Assembly (NCBI RefSeq): GCF_001601825.1
Contig: NZ_LUJK01000033.1
Span: 1-34,564, forward strand
From: Limnobacter sp. CACIAM 66H1
GTDB lineage: Bacteria > Pseudomonadota > Gammaproteobacteria > Burkholderiales > Burkholderiaceae_B
Reading direction: 5' to 3'
DNA: 34,564 nt
Part shown: positions 17,271 to 25,701 of the stretch, one piece after another
How positions within the stretch are numbered: the first letter of the stretch is position 1
How the letters are laid out: each line of letters starts with the position of its first letter
Translations under genes and position numbers: made by a program
Notes under the pieces: model-generated
The model's input: the letters and a program-made list of their open reading frames with translations, nothing else
What the model was told of the DNA's origin: nothing
Database searches by the model: none

Positions 17271-19118
17271 CGGGTATTGGTTTGTTAAATGGATTGATGA
17301 ATTCAGGCTTCCGCACCTCACGACAAGTTCAGCGTCAGTGAAAGTAGTACTTCAAAAACTTGGCTCTGTTGATTTTCACAATCTAAATAATTTAGGTTCG
17401 ACTGATATTCGAAGTATTCTTGGGCAGCGTAAAAAGGATGCAGATGTAATTATTGAGATTCGTTGTCCAGTAGTGATGCCTGGAACGTTACCTTTAGTAT
17501 TTATCGGGGCAATCTATCAGAGGGGGGTCTATGTCGGGCGGCTGCCCACTCGTCGGCGTACGATCGCACTGGCTGATGGCGGCCAAGAAGGGTTCGAGTT
17601 ATCACTCTCCCAGCAAATCACCCCTCCGCCGGGCTGGCCTGAAGGTGCCCCCTACAGTCTTCTCAATCGTTTTGAATATTCAGTTATACCCAACATCATG
17701 AGGTCTTCAAGATGTTTGATGATTAATCGTGGTGAGGATACATTCATCATCCCCCGAATGACTATTTTTAAGACCTTTTACGCTCCTCACACGGAGCTTG
17801 CGAAAGCGTTTTGTGGTGGCCCATGGAACGATCGTCTCGACGAAGTTATTTGCCTAGATGACTTTGAGTCGGGGCTTAAAACTCAAAAAATTACGCACCC
17901 AGAACAATGGAACATAATTCTTCAGGTAAGGGTGCCTGACGTGTTCGCTCCCCTTTTGGCCTGTTTTACTTTGATGAGTTCGCAAGATCGTGCGCTTCTT
18001 TAATCTATTCGCAAAGCCTTCCAAGACAGAGAAGGGAGAGCAAAGAATCCTTGGTATGCCAGCGCACGAATCCCCTTTAAATCAGATAAAGAGGATTTAA
18101 AGCTAACCGTATTAGGATTTGATCTGCGGAGCTCTTTCTACCACGTCTAGGAGGTGAAAAGATCGAGAAACGGAAGTTTCTTGTCACCGAAATCATTGGA
18201 TGTTCTTGGCCAAGTTATATTCCGCCGATTGGATACGAGCGTGCAAATAGCGGTAATACAAGTCCAAACCCCATTGCCGTCGACGAGCAGGCACCTTATG
18301 TAGGTACGCCCGCCGGAGAAATTGAGCGTTCAGGTGCGGAGCTAGATGCCACTCATGACGCAGATGTCACTTCGCCGATAACCCATCTCAACCACACGGA
18401 ATTTCACTGGATAAACAAACCCACGCTATCAAAGCTGGAGAAACTAAGTAGTAAGAAGTATTCAACACCTCCTCGTGATGACGTACCAGTTCATAGCGAA
18501 AGGATGTCTACAGGTGAAGACACCTATCAAAATGATGCTGTTGGCAAAGGGTTGGCTGAGCATAGGATTCGGACGCCCGAAAAAAGATTTAAAAGCATTT
18601 TGGAAGTTTTCTCACAACTAAAGTGTGACGGAATAATCTCCAGCTTTAACGTGTTGCCCTGTGATGATAGTCGTTATGAAATCATTCGAGATGGCCTAGC
18701 CTGCTGGAGCTTCCAGGAGAGAATTGATGTTAGGTCGAAATTTCGTCCTCGCAGAGGTTGGCGTTTAGTTAAGTTCAATAAAAACAGTCTGCAAGGTTGT
18801 ATTTATCGCTGTGCGTTAGTTGTTCGATTGATCATCAATCAAAGGATCCTGTTTTGGATTGAAATTGAGTGTCGCGAAACGGGAGAAGGTGGTTTTCGTT
18901 CGCCAGTTTTGGCAGATGTCATGACGTCAACAGCCAGCACTATCTCTGCGGCCTTGGAGATCATCGCCGAGTGCAAAGGAATAAACATGGAGCCTCCATT
19001 GAGCAAGGTCTTTGGTCCGAACAATCTGAAGGTAAGTTGCTACAAACACGTTTACGAAAAGGGGTCAGACTCCAAGTTTGATACGGGCTCTTTTAATAGA
19101 TTCTTAAGACAAATCTAA
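17224..19118 (+). pseudogene. Decayed TnsE-like gene (in-frame stop plus frameshift)
   Basis: The first frame encodes 259 residues and ends at TAA 18001-18003. Coherent protein continues in the same frame (SIRKAFQDREGRAKNPWYAS, on to LTVLGFDLRSS) until about 18125-18145. There the reading shifts to another frame (LFLPRLGGEKIEKRKFLVTE), which stays open to 19118. Joined, this gives about 630 codons. From memory of Tn7 TnsE I see the same order of segments: an IPxxxxxxxF region near 180, a helical stretch around the stop codon, then KFLVTEIIGCSWP like DYLVEEIVGLE in TnsE, an EFHWI segment like EPTWI, and a C-terminal domain from about 18560. TnsE directs Tn7 to replicating conjugal DNA. The assignment rests on remembered similarity. 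A programmed or assembly error cannot be excluded. Confidence 0.5.
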
Positions 19119-19155
19119 TCTTGAATATCAACAATATTCAAGATTAGATTTGTCT
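19107..19155. terminator. Perfect 22-bp inverted repeat between convergent genes
   Basis: Two arms of 22 bases (19107-19128 and 19134-19155) are perfectly complementary around a 5-base loop CAACA. The arms are A+T-rich and lack a T-tract, so this is not a classical intrinsic terminator. It contains the stop codon of the TnsE-like pseudogene and ends one base before the stop codon of the convergent gene at 19157. A bidirectional transcription end or mRNA 3' stabiliser is likely. Confidence 0.6.
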
Positions 19156-19156
19156 A

Positions 19157-19867
19157 CTAAAGCTGCGGAGATGGTGCGGAGCGCCATTCAGAGGCCCACA
19201 TCGAATGAAGAAGAGTTTTGCTACTTATTGAAAGCCCATCCGTCATTTTACGCAAATACGCCTTATAACAAAGTCTCTGCCCAACTGCAATTGCATTGCA
19301 CCAGTTTAGATCTTCTCGCAATCGTTCCCATTTTTCTTCATAAAAGTTCGCAGCTACGAGCTCACATAAAATTAGAATATCTACTGGAGGATGACACCAG
19401 CGCGGCACTTTTAATGGATGGTCACTTTGACGTTGCCCGGGTCGATGTCCACCATATTGAAGATGAACCAATGGACCTGGTTGCGATATTCCGTCAGTTG
19501 AATTTGCCCAATCTACATGCCAGCGTGATAGTGATTTTCGAGTGTCATCATGGATTTCTAGGGCAATATCGAGAGCTGTAAAAGGCGGATGCTCATTTTG
19601 AATTTGCGCTACGGAGATACCTTTACAAGAAATCTGAGGGATGATTGGCGTGCCCCTTTCATCCGATGTTGCATTAAAAATAACAGCGTTGTCTCTATCA
19701 ATTGTTACTCGCCATGAGGTGGCGTGAGGGTTGCGCTTAAGCTGACATACTTCTTGAAGTAATGCCGCATAGCCTTCAGGTGTAACAATATCAAATTCCA
19801 GCAATTTACATGCAACAGTGTTAATTGCGTGAGACATTTCACCAGCGGTTATATATGAGTTGCTCAT
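19157..19867 (-). CDS. Unknown protein, last gene of the methyltransferase/kinase operon
   Basis: This 236-residue protein is not recognised. It starts with ATG at 19867, 21 bases after the stop of the receiver-protein gene, and is the distal member of a minus-strand operon. It has no signal peptide or membrane helix. The N-terminal half looks like a mixed alpha/beta domain (SWRVTIDRDNAVIFNATSDERG). The central part is rich in His, Trp and Gly (SRWHVDWAN, HLQYGGHRPG, WCHPPVDILILCELVAANF) and may bind metal or a nucleotide. The C-terminus is helical with aromatic residues. A plus-strand ORF of 143 codons in the same DNA is taken as a shadow because this frame fits the operon and its spacing. 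It may be the effector of the operon. Confidence 0.65.
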   Translation of the reverse strand: MSNSYITAGEMSHAINTVACKLLEFDIVTPEGYAALLQEVCQLKRNPHATSWRVTIDRDNAVIFNATSDERGTPIIPQISCKGISVAQIQNEHPPFTALDIALEIHDDTRKSLSRWHVDWANSTDGISQPGPLVHLQYGGHRPGQRQSDHPLKVPRWCHPPVDILILCELVAANFYEEKWERLREDLNWCNAIAVGQRLCYKAYLRKMTDGLSISSKTLLHSMWASEWRSAPSPQL

Positions 19868-19888
19868 ATCAAGACGAATGTGTTGAGT

Positions 19889-21001
19889 TCACAATGACGA
19901 TTCACCGTTTCTTTGCTTCGTTAATACCTCCCGTGCAAGATTGGCGTCCACATCATCAACATCGATTTTCTTTTGCAAGTGGCGTTCTGTTTGAATGCAA
20001 TCCCAACAGATACGTTTCCGATGGCTATATTTGGGCGCATGTGGATCAAATGCAGATACAGAATGACGAATCTCAGAAATACGCTCACAGACAGCGCAAG
20101 AGAATGCAAACTTTTCATCTGAGGAGTTGTTCCAGGTAGAAACTGCTGGACTCAGGTTTAAGCCAAATTTAGCGTTTAATAATTTGACCCGTTCGGAGCC
20201 TGTGATGTTTGTCGGACGCGTGTTAAAGACCTCCTTTGACCAATCGTCAAGTCGATGTGCCCACCATCTACGCCAACCTAGGTTAAACACCCCGTCATAT
20301 CGAATTTTTCGGTGGAGCAATTCGGGCTCCAAAGGGGCAAGTGACTCAGTGCCTAAACGTGCTGCTACTTCATTATCAGACAATAGGATTCCTGATCTGT
20401 CGATTAAACACTTGAGAATCGTCCTGGCTGCAATATGCGGCGCACCGGCAGAGGAGAGGGCTACCCGCAATTCTTGGTTTACGATTAATTCTATTTCTTC
20501 TGCCTCGATATTTAACATCGACAATCTTTTGGACTTGTCTGCCCAAAATTCTTTGATTTGCCGATAACCTTCACACAAGGAAATAAGTTCATTTTTTACT
20601 GGATCTGGATTTTCTCCGACTTGCCCCTTCTGATAAATGCGATCAAACAGGTCATGTGCAGTACCATCAGGACGATAAAAGCTCTCGAGCTTATCCTCTC
20701 CTGAGATGAGCACGATAGGAAAGTCGTATTCTGGGGCGACACTTGATTTATCTCTTAGAAGTTGTGCAAGACCACTACCGTTGTACGATTTTTGAGGATC
20801 GATCATCTTTGGGTTTTCATCAAGACGGAAATCGAGTAAAACGATATCTGGCCTTTCATTGAATAACTCTCCAGCCAGAGTCGCGGCTTCAGCTAAAGGG
20901 CGGTACTGGATCGAAAGCGTGTCTTTCTCTGATCCAGAAACTGACAATAGAGCGGCGTAAATTTCTTCGACATCATCTACGAAGATACCTTTGTAATTCA
21001 T
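19889..21001 (-). CDS. Response-regulator-like protein with receiver domain and C-terminal zinc motif
   Basis: The N-terminal 130 residues of this 370-residue protein form a receiver domain. The acidic pair Asp9-Asp10 is in FVDDVEE, the phosphoacceptor is Asp57 (IVLLDFRLDE), Ser100 follows PIVLIS, and Lys125 is in YQKGQ. All conserved positions are filled, so phosphorylation is expected. The middle (about 135-290) is helical and of unknown type. The C-terminal part has C-x2-C at 302/305 and C-x2-C at 332/335 with histidines between, a probable zinc-binding unit. No standard DNA-binding output domain is recognised. The ATG at 21001 follows the kinase stop by one base (TGATATG), so the two are translationally coupled and should be partners. 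Confidence 0.8.
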   Translation of the reverse strand: MNYKGIFVDDVEEIYAALLSVSGSEKDTLSIQYRPLAEAATLAGELFNERPDIVLLDFRLDENPKMIDPQKSYNGSGLAQLLRDKSSVAPEYDFPIVLISGEDKLESFYRPDGTAHDLFDRIYQKGQVGENPDPVKNELISLCEGYRQIKEFWADKSKRLSMLNIEAEEIELIVNQELRVALSSAGAPHIAARTILKCLIDRSGILLSDNEVAARLGTESLAPLEPELLHRKIRYDGVFNLGWRRWWAHRLDDWSKEVFNTRPTNITGSERVKLLNAKFGLNLSPAVSTWNNSSDEKFAFSCAVCERISEIRHSVSAFDPHAPKYSHRKRICWDCIQTERHLQKKIDVDDVDANLAREVLTKQRNGESSL

Positions 21002-21002
21002 A

Positions 21003-23360
21003 TCATCCTTTATTAATACGATCTGCAAGCACGCGGAACTCAATGTTGCAAGTGTAGCCCTCACTTGGAGACCCTACCGCAACAGAGCCACCATAACTAG
21101 AGGCAATATCGCTTACTATTTTCAATCCTAGGCCAGTTCCTGGTCCAGCTAATCCATCATCCGAATCGATACCCACAGATGTAGTGTAGAAAGCATCGAA
21201 GATATGATCTTTACTTTTTTCACTAATTCCTAGGCCATTGTCTTGAAATGAGAGTAGGACTAGATCACCTTCTTGTTTAACGCAAACCCGCACTAATCTA
21301 GGCATCACTTTCGCAGCTCTCATAGATTTAATTGAGTTGGTAAGAAAATTCAGCAATACGGAATCAAGCTCGCTAGCATGCATGTCTGCGGTTCTTAAGT
21401 GACTTGGCGTAACGTCCCATTCAAAGCTGATTCTTTGTCGATCTAAGTACTGCATAAATTGTTGATGAAAACGCTCGATCGCACCTTTCAAAGAAATTGG
21501 TCGTAGTTGTCTACTTTCAGTGTTGGACATCAAACCGGAGATGTAACCTCCCAAGTCAAACATTCGACCCGTTACGTCTTTTAGCCCCTCAACTTTTCCA
21601 GAAAGTTGTTCTTTTGCTTCAACAGGGAGGTCGGAGACTATCTTGCTAATAACCTTAAGATGGGCCGTTATTGAACTACGGATCCCTTTTATTTCATGGC
21701 CAAATACAGAAATTGAGAGTCCGAGCGAGGCTAATATTCGTAACATTTCTTCATATTGTAAAGAAGCTGCTTCGCGTCGCTCAACTTCAGCCTCCCATAG
21801 CTTTGCTTCCTCGCGTGCTAGTTCTAGTGCTTGAAGTGCAGCCGCGATTTCGGGTGTTCGTTTTTGTTGCTCTCGCGACGTTGGTTGAGTGTCTGGATTT
21901 TTGGCTTCTTCGGTCGGTATCGAGCTGAAAAGATCTAATGTTTCTAGAGGTTTAGTTTCAATTTCTGCGTAAAGCGTATCTATTATTTCGCTCGGCTTGC
22001 GAGGCCGGGCTGTCGAAACAAACCCTTTTTGTCCGGCGGTTTGCTTTCGACCACGAGACGAAGCAACTCGAACAAACGCCCACTCTAACATTGCACGTAC
22101 AGCCGTTCGCATTTCCTCGAAGGCTTCATTTTCGATCAAACCTTCTCTGCTGCTAGTTTCTTCAAAAAGGGGGTTATCCTCACGATCCAGTGAGACATGA
22201 CCGAAAAAATTAACATTGCTGGCAGGAACGATGATGTTCCTTCGACTTGTGTCGCGGTCAAGACCTAACCAATCGTCGGATCTTTCTCCATACGGCGCAA
22301 CTCTAAAGCCGTTTCTGTAAATCCGTATTCCGCCGTATTCGGCGCCCATATCTTTGGCTAACTGAACACCCAGACCGGAGAGGGTTTCCGCAGCATAGAT
22401 AAAGTACCGAGCGTTAAAGGTAAGCGGTCCAGTAAGCAGAAATTTTCGTTCGATAGTGTGGCTATCATCCAGACCTGTTTTCTGGGAGACTACACGTACA
22501 CTAGCGATGCCGTTTTCATCAATGCTTCCGGTAATGATGGCGAACGCATGCTGTAGAAATCCTGTTTCGATGCTCAAAGTTGTTTCCCGCTGTTGGGAAG
22601 ACTCACCATTTAATCGTACTTCGAAGCCAGGATCTGCGTATTTTGTTGAGTTTGTGTTGCCATTTGTCAGTGTCACAAATGGACTTTGCAGTGAAAGAAT
22701 CATCTTCCAAACACGGTTCAAGGCCACTTCCGGCCAAGTTTCGCGTAGCTGATCAATTTGAAGTCTGGTCCCTTCCCGATCAATGGGCTTTTTGTACTGT
22801 TCAACCTGATTAAATATATCGTTTAGATTCAAACCAGATGTGAAATGATGATCCCAATCGAATGAGACACGGACCCCCGTGTGACTTCCTTTGACCTCTG
22901 TCTCCATTGTCAAGGTCTTTCCCAAGCGTTGAACCGCAAATCTACCAATGCCCTTTCGTCCAGCACGAAGTCGTAAATACTTAGGAGATTTGGGCTCTGC
23001 CTGCTTAAAAGATGTGGACAATCTCATCCACGAATCACGAACGACCTGAAGAGTCATCCCATGCCCGTTATCTTCGATAACTAACCGTCCTCCCGCCTTA
23101 TCTTGGTTTTGAAAAGTAACGGTAACAAGAGAAGCATCTGCGTCGTACGCATTTTTAATGAGCTCCGCTAATGCAGTTTCCTGTCTTGCTACGAGTTCAA
23201 GTCCTAGGCGTTGAATATGGCCAGCATCCACACTAAAACGAACATTATCGTTATTGTTGTCGACAATAATTCGACTTGTTTTTTCAATCAGATGCCAATC
23301 GGGCTTCTCTTTTGTAAGCTCTTGAGAGATAGTTCGGCGCAAAAATTCAGGATCGGTCAT
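21003..23360 (-). CDS. Histidine-kinase-like protein with two GHKL ATPase domains
   Basis: This 785-residue cytoplasmic protein has no membrane segments. The N-terminal GHKL ATPase (about 40-160) resembles Hsp90/MutL/MORC proteins: LAELIKNAYDADA (Glu66, Asn70), IEDNGHGM (Asp97), KGIGRFAVQRLG. A long middle domain follows (about 160-430), then a low-complexity linker and coiled coil (500-540). The C-terminal half is a true sensor kinase: FGHEIKG with His555 as likely phosphoacceptor, the N box around NFLTNSIKSM (Asn675), DNGLGI (Asp707), FDAFYTT and GTGLGLKIV. The MORC-like half may sense DNA or a phage product while the kinase half signals to the receiver protein; this is inference. The methyltransferase gene ends 43 bases upstream. 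Confidence 0.85.
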   Translation of the reverse strand: MTDPEFLRRTISQELTKEKPDWHLIEKTSRIIVDNNNDNVRFSVDAGHIQRLGLELVARQETALAELIKNAYDADASLVTVTFQNQDKAGGRLVIEDNGHGMTLQVVRDSWMRLSTSFKQAEPKSPKYLRLRAGRKGIGRFAVQRLGKTLTMETEVKGSHTGVRVSFDWDHHFTSGLNLNDIFNQVEQYKKPIDREGTRLQIDQLRETWPEVALNRVWKMILSLQSPFVTLTNGNTNSTKYADPGFEVRLNGESSQQRETTLSIETGFLQHAFAIITGSIDENGIASVRVVSQKTGLDDSHTIERKFLLTGPLTFNARYFIYAAETLSGLGVQLAKDMGAEYGGIRIYRNGFRVAPYGERSDDWLGLDRDTSRRNIIVPASNVNFFGHVSLDREDNPLFEETSSREGLIENEAFEEMRTAVRAMLEWAFVRVASSRGRKQTAGQKGFVSTARPRKPSEIIDTLYAEIETKPLETLDLFSSIPTEEAKNPDTQPTSREQQKRTPEIAAALQALELAREEAKLWEAEVERREAASLQYEEMLRILASLGLSISVFGHEIKGIRSSITAHLKVISKIVSDLPVEAKEQLSGKVEGLKDVTGRMFDLGGYISGLMSNTESRQLRPISLKGAIERFHQQFMQYLDRQRISFEWDVTPSHLRTADMHASELDSVLLNFLTNSIKSMRAAKVMPRLVRVCVKQEGDLVLLSFQDNGLGISEKSKDHIFDAFYTTSVGIDSDDGLAGPGTGLGLKIVSDIASSYGGSVAVGSPSEGYTCNIEFRVLADRINKG

Positions 23361-23403
23361 AGGGCTCTTAGGCAGTTCAAAGCGATTTAAAAGTGGTCTA
23401 TCG

Positions 23404-25089
23404 TCAGCGCATTCTTCGATTACGGACGGCTTCTAGTCCAGAGTGTAGTGCAGGAAGATACGCCGCCATAGCTCCATCTTTAAAGAAGAAGGCATCGGCG
23501 CAAAGACGGGCTCCCGTTGCGTCTCCGAGCCTCAATTTTTCATTTACCTTTTTAAAAACCGTGTCAATCTGAGAAGAATTTCGATTACTTGGTAAAAATA
23601 AGTTCAATTTTAGTGCACTCGATGGTTCTAGTTTCAGAGCTCCAGATCCTCGCGGATGTCCAATTATCTCAGCTGCTAACTGTGTGAATGTTGTCTGTAT
23701 AGACAACGCTATTAATTTCATTTGACTGGCGGTAACACTCTCTTTGAAGTACACGCGGTACATCGAATTTGTTGAGTTAGCGTTGGCGAGATTGAGAATT
23801 AAACGCGGACCTTTGTCGGCCATGAAAACGAAAAAGGCGTCTGGCGTGCGGTGATTATCCTCAAATTGATACCAGATAGGACGTCGCTGAAATGTAGAGT
23901 TGCTAGCTCTCTTTTCCATTGGATATCTAGCAAGATACTCTGTCAATATCTTTTGCCGCGGTTCTGACGGTGGCCGTAGTGCGAGGCAGCGTACGTTGTT
24001 CTCAATATGTTCGCGGCGATCATCTTGGTCAACACTAATCCCCGAAACATATTGGCTTCGTGGCATGATGTATTTCAGATGACGATTATCAATTTTGTAT
24101 TCTTTCCATTCAGATCGACTTTTGATGAAGAAGGGGGTGTCTCCAGTTACAAGCCCGATCCTAATCGTTGCTAGATCGCCTAGCAATCGCATGTTTGGAA
24201 CAGAAGCAAGCGTCTGGTGTAGCCGGCCAACTTGAACGGGAATAAGCCCATGTCCTGGAAAGGCTATTTCCTCCGTATGGCTATTGATATGCCAGTTTTT
24301 CAACAATTCAGTAAGCTTCTCAACGCTCTCGATACATCTAACCATGAACGGGGTATCAGCGGGTTGCTTGTTGAAGCCTTCGGCTAATAGAACTACTGTG
24401 GTTTCCTCTGTACCTTCAGTTAAAAACAACCGCTCGGCAATTGTGAGGGCCACTACTCGTTCAAATTTACTTCGAATAAGCTCCCGAATTGATGCCGAGT
24501 ATTCGGCATAAAGAAAGCTACCAGGTAGCACCAGTGCTATGCGTCCGCCAGTTTTAAGAAATTTTAGCGCATGAACCACGAAATAAGCCCATAGGTTGGC
24601 TCTGCCGTGAAGCCGAATGCTGGACGTATTAATCAATTCCGATATAGCTTCTCTCTGATTTTTTGAGAAATTACTATGTTTGATGTAAGGAGGATTTCCA
24701 ATCACTAGATCGACTTTTGTTCGCATCGATCGCTCAGTGGCTTTTGTGAGAAAGTCCTGTTGAAAAAAATGACCTGCAATCATCTCTTGTTTAATTCGGC
24801 GCCTCAGATATCTAAACGCCAGGGGGTCAATGTCACAACCGTATAAGTTGGCTTCAGGCGCAGGATTGCCCAGCTCGGATAGGCGCTGTATGGCAGCCTC
24901 TAAAAAGGTACAACCACCAAAGCAGGGCTCAAGAACTAGATCCGAAGAAGATCTGATTCCCCAGTCAGACAGTGCCGCAGACACAGAAAGAGGGGTGTAA
25001 AAAGCTCCAATTTTTTTGCGATGGTCAATGTCGTGCGATTTCAAGTCGAAATCAAGGGAAGATTCCAAATTAGTGTCACTTGCCAACAT
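23404..25089 (-). CDS. N6-adenine DNA methyltransferase (Eco57I-like)
   Basis: This enzyme would methylate adenine N6 in a DNA target using S-adenosylmethionine. From the ATG at 25089 it has 561 residues; ATG 25098 is also possible. The order is that of gamma-type enzymes: KIGAFYTPLSVSAAL (about 26-40), motif I LEPCFGGCTF (53-62), the acidic CDIDP (85-89), and the catalytic NPPY (132-135) followed by the IKHSNF stretch. The C-terminal 300 residues look like a target-recognition and helical domain (GLVTGDTPFFIKSRSEWK, RPIWYQFEDN). No nuclease domain is seen, so it is not a fused IIG enzyme. It overlaps the AbrB-like gene by 14 bases. No restriction endonuclease gene lies nearby; kinase and receiver genes follow instead. 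Confidence 0.88.
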   Translation of the reverse strand: MLASDTNLESSLDFDLKSHDIDHRKKIGAFYTPLSVSAALSDWGIRSSSDLVLEPCFGGCTFLEAAIQRLSELGNPAPEANLYGCDIDPLAFRYLRRRIKQEMIAGHFFQQDFLTKATERSMRTKVDLVIGNPPYIKHSNFSKNQREAISELINTSSIRLHGRANLWAYFVVHALKFLKTGGRIALVLPGSFLYAEYSASIRELIRSKFERVVALTIAERLFLTEGTEETTVVLLAEGFNKQPADTPFMVRCIESVEKLTELLKNWHINSHTEEIAFPGHGLIPVQVGRLHQTLASVPNMRLLGDLATIRIGLVTGDTPFFIKSRSEWKEYKIDNRHLKYIMPRSQYVSGISVDQDDRREHIENNVRCLALRPPSEPRQKILTEYLARYPMEKRASNSTFQRRPIWYQFEDNHRTPDAFFVFMADKGPRLILNLANANSTNSMYRVYFKESVTASQMKLIALSIQTTFTQLAAEIIGHPRGSGALKLEPSSALKLNLFLPSNRNSSQIDTVFKKVNEKLRLGDATGARLCADAFFFKDGAMAAYLPALHSGLEAVRNRRMR

Positions 25090-25309
25090 TGAGTTCATTC
25101 CGCGTTTTTTCGACTCCGATTGTCTCTGCAACATTTTTGGCAGCCCGTCGCAAGATGATGTCTGAGCTGTCCACATGCAATATCACTTCAACACAATCAC
25201 CTTCAGCAATTCCTAGCGTGCGCAACAGATTTCCGTCGAGCGCAATTCTCCTCGATCTTTGTATAACAACAGTACCGAAAGAGACTTCAGTTAGGGTTTT
25301 TTTTGTCAC
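25076..25309 (-). CDS. AbrB/SpoVT-like small protein
   Basis: This protein of about 77 residues from the GTG at 25309 has the swapped-hairpin AbrB pattern: TEVSFGTVVIQRSRRIALDGNLLRTLGIAEGDCVEVILHVDSSDIILRR, about residues 5-55 (shown here only in short parts: QRSRRIALDGNLL, LGIAEGDCVEV). Such proteins are DNA-binding regulators or antitoxins. A TTG at 25351 would extend it by 14 residues, but a likely -10 element (TATAGT, 25354-25359 on the minus strand) places the mRNA start after that codon. It leads the operon and overlaps the methyltransferase start, so it probably represses the operon at its own promoter. No MazF-, Doc- or VapC-like toxin gene is next to it. Confidence 0.65.
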   Translation of the reverse strand: MTKKTLTEVSFGTVVIQRSRRIALDGNLLRTLGIAEGDCVEVILHVDSSDIILRRAAKNVAETIGVEKTRNELNVGK

Positions 25310-25701
25310 AATATGGTATTTTAAAATACAACATGACCTAGCATAAGGCAAATACTATATCTTGCACAACATTTGGTTGTTCTAGATATGAAGTTTTCAC
25401 CTCAAGGCAATTGATCCTTGGGATGTACTACCCCGCCTATCGTGGACAACTCCCGGCTAATATTTGAGCATAGGAGAAAGTCATCATGAGTGGACAAAGG
25501 TATTGCAGCGTAACTTAGGTGGCAAATTGAATTTTTTCAGTGGGTGTTCCGATATACAACATCCCATTAGTCAAGCATCGTGAATTGCATTCTGATTAAT
25601 GAAAGGTCATTGTTTTATTAGCGGACTGTTTTCTCCGTCTAGGTCAGCAACAGTGACTGCAGGTAAGCTTATTGTGACCAATAATCAAAATTGACTTTCA
25701 G
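25310..25701. other. Intergenic region with promoter of the AbrB-methyltransferase operon
   Basis: No gene is supported in these 392 bases. On the minus strand TATAGT (25354-25359) could be the -10 element of the AbrB-led operon. An inverted repeat ACAAC-N5-GTTGT (25366-25380) lies just upstream of it, inside the expected -35/-10 region, and is a candidate operator. Elsewhere there is a ribosome-binding-like GGAGAAAG and ATG at about 25485, but the frame stops after ten codons. Confidence 0.4.

Noticed and set aside
19150-19581. Plus-strand ORF of 143 codons in the region after the TnsE-like pseudogene
   Set aside because: It lies antisense to the 236-residue minus-strand gene, which fits the operon spacing and starts with ATG 21 bases after the receiver gene. 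The plus frame begins without a ribosome binding site inside the inverted repeat region.
23404-25309. Classical restriction-modification system
   Set aside because: The methyltransferase has no nuclease domain and no recognisable restriction endonuclease gene lies beside it. The following genes are a kinase and a receiver protein.
25076-25309. MazEF-type toxin-antitoxin pair led by the AbrB-like protein
   Set aside because: The downstream gene is a 561-residue methyltransferase, not a small toxin, and no toxin-like ORF overlaps or flanks it.
25480-25520. Possible remnant of an IS3-type transposase start (MSGQRY after a GGAGAAAG)
   Set aside because: Only six residues resemble such a start, the frame stops after ten codons, and no further transposase sequence or terminal repeats are visible nearby.
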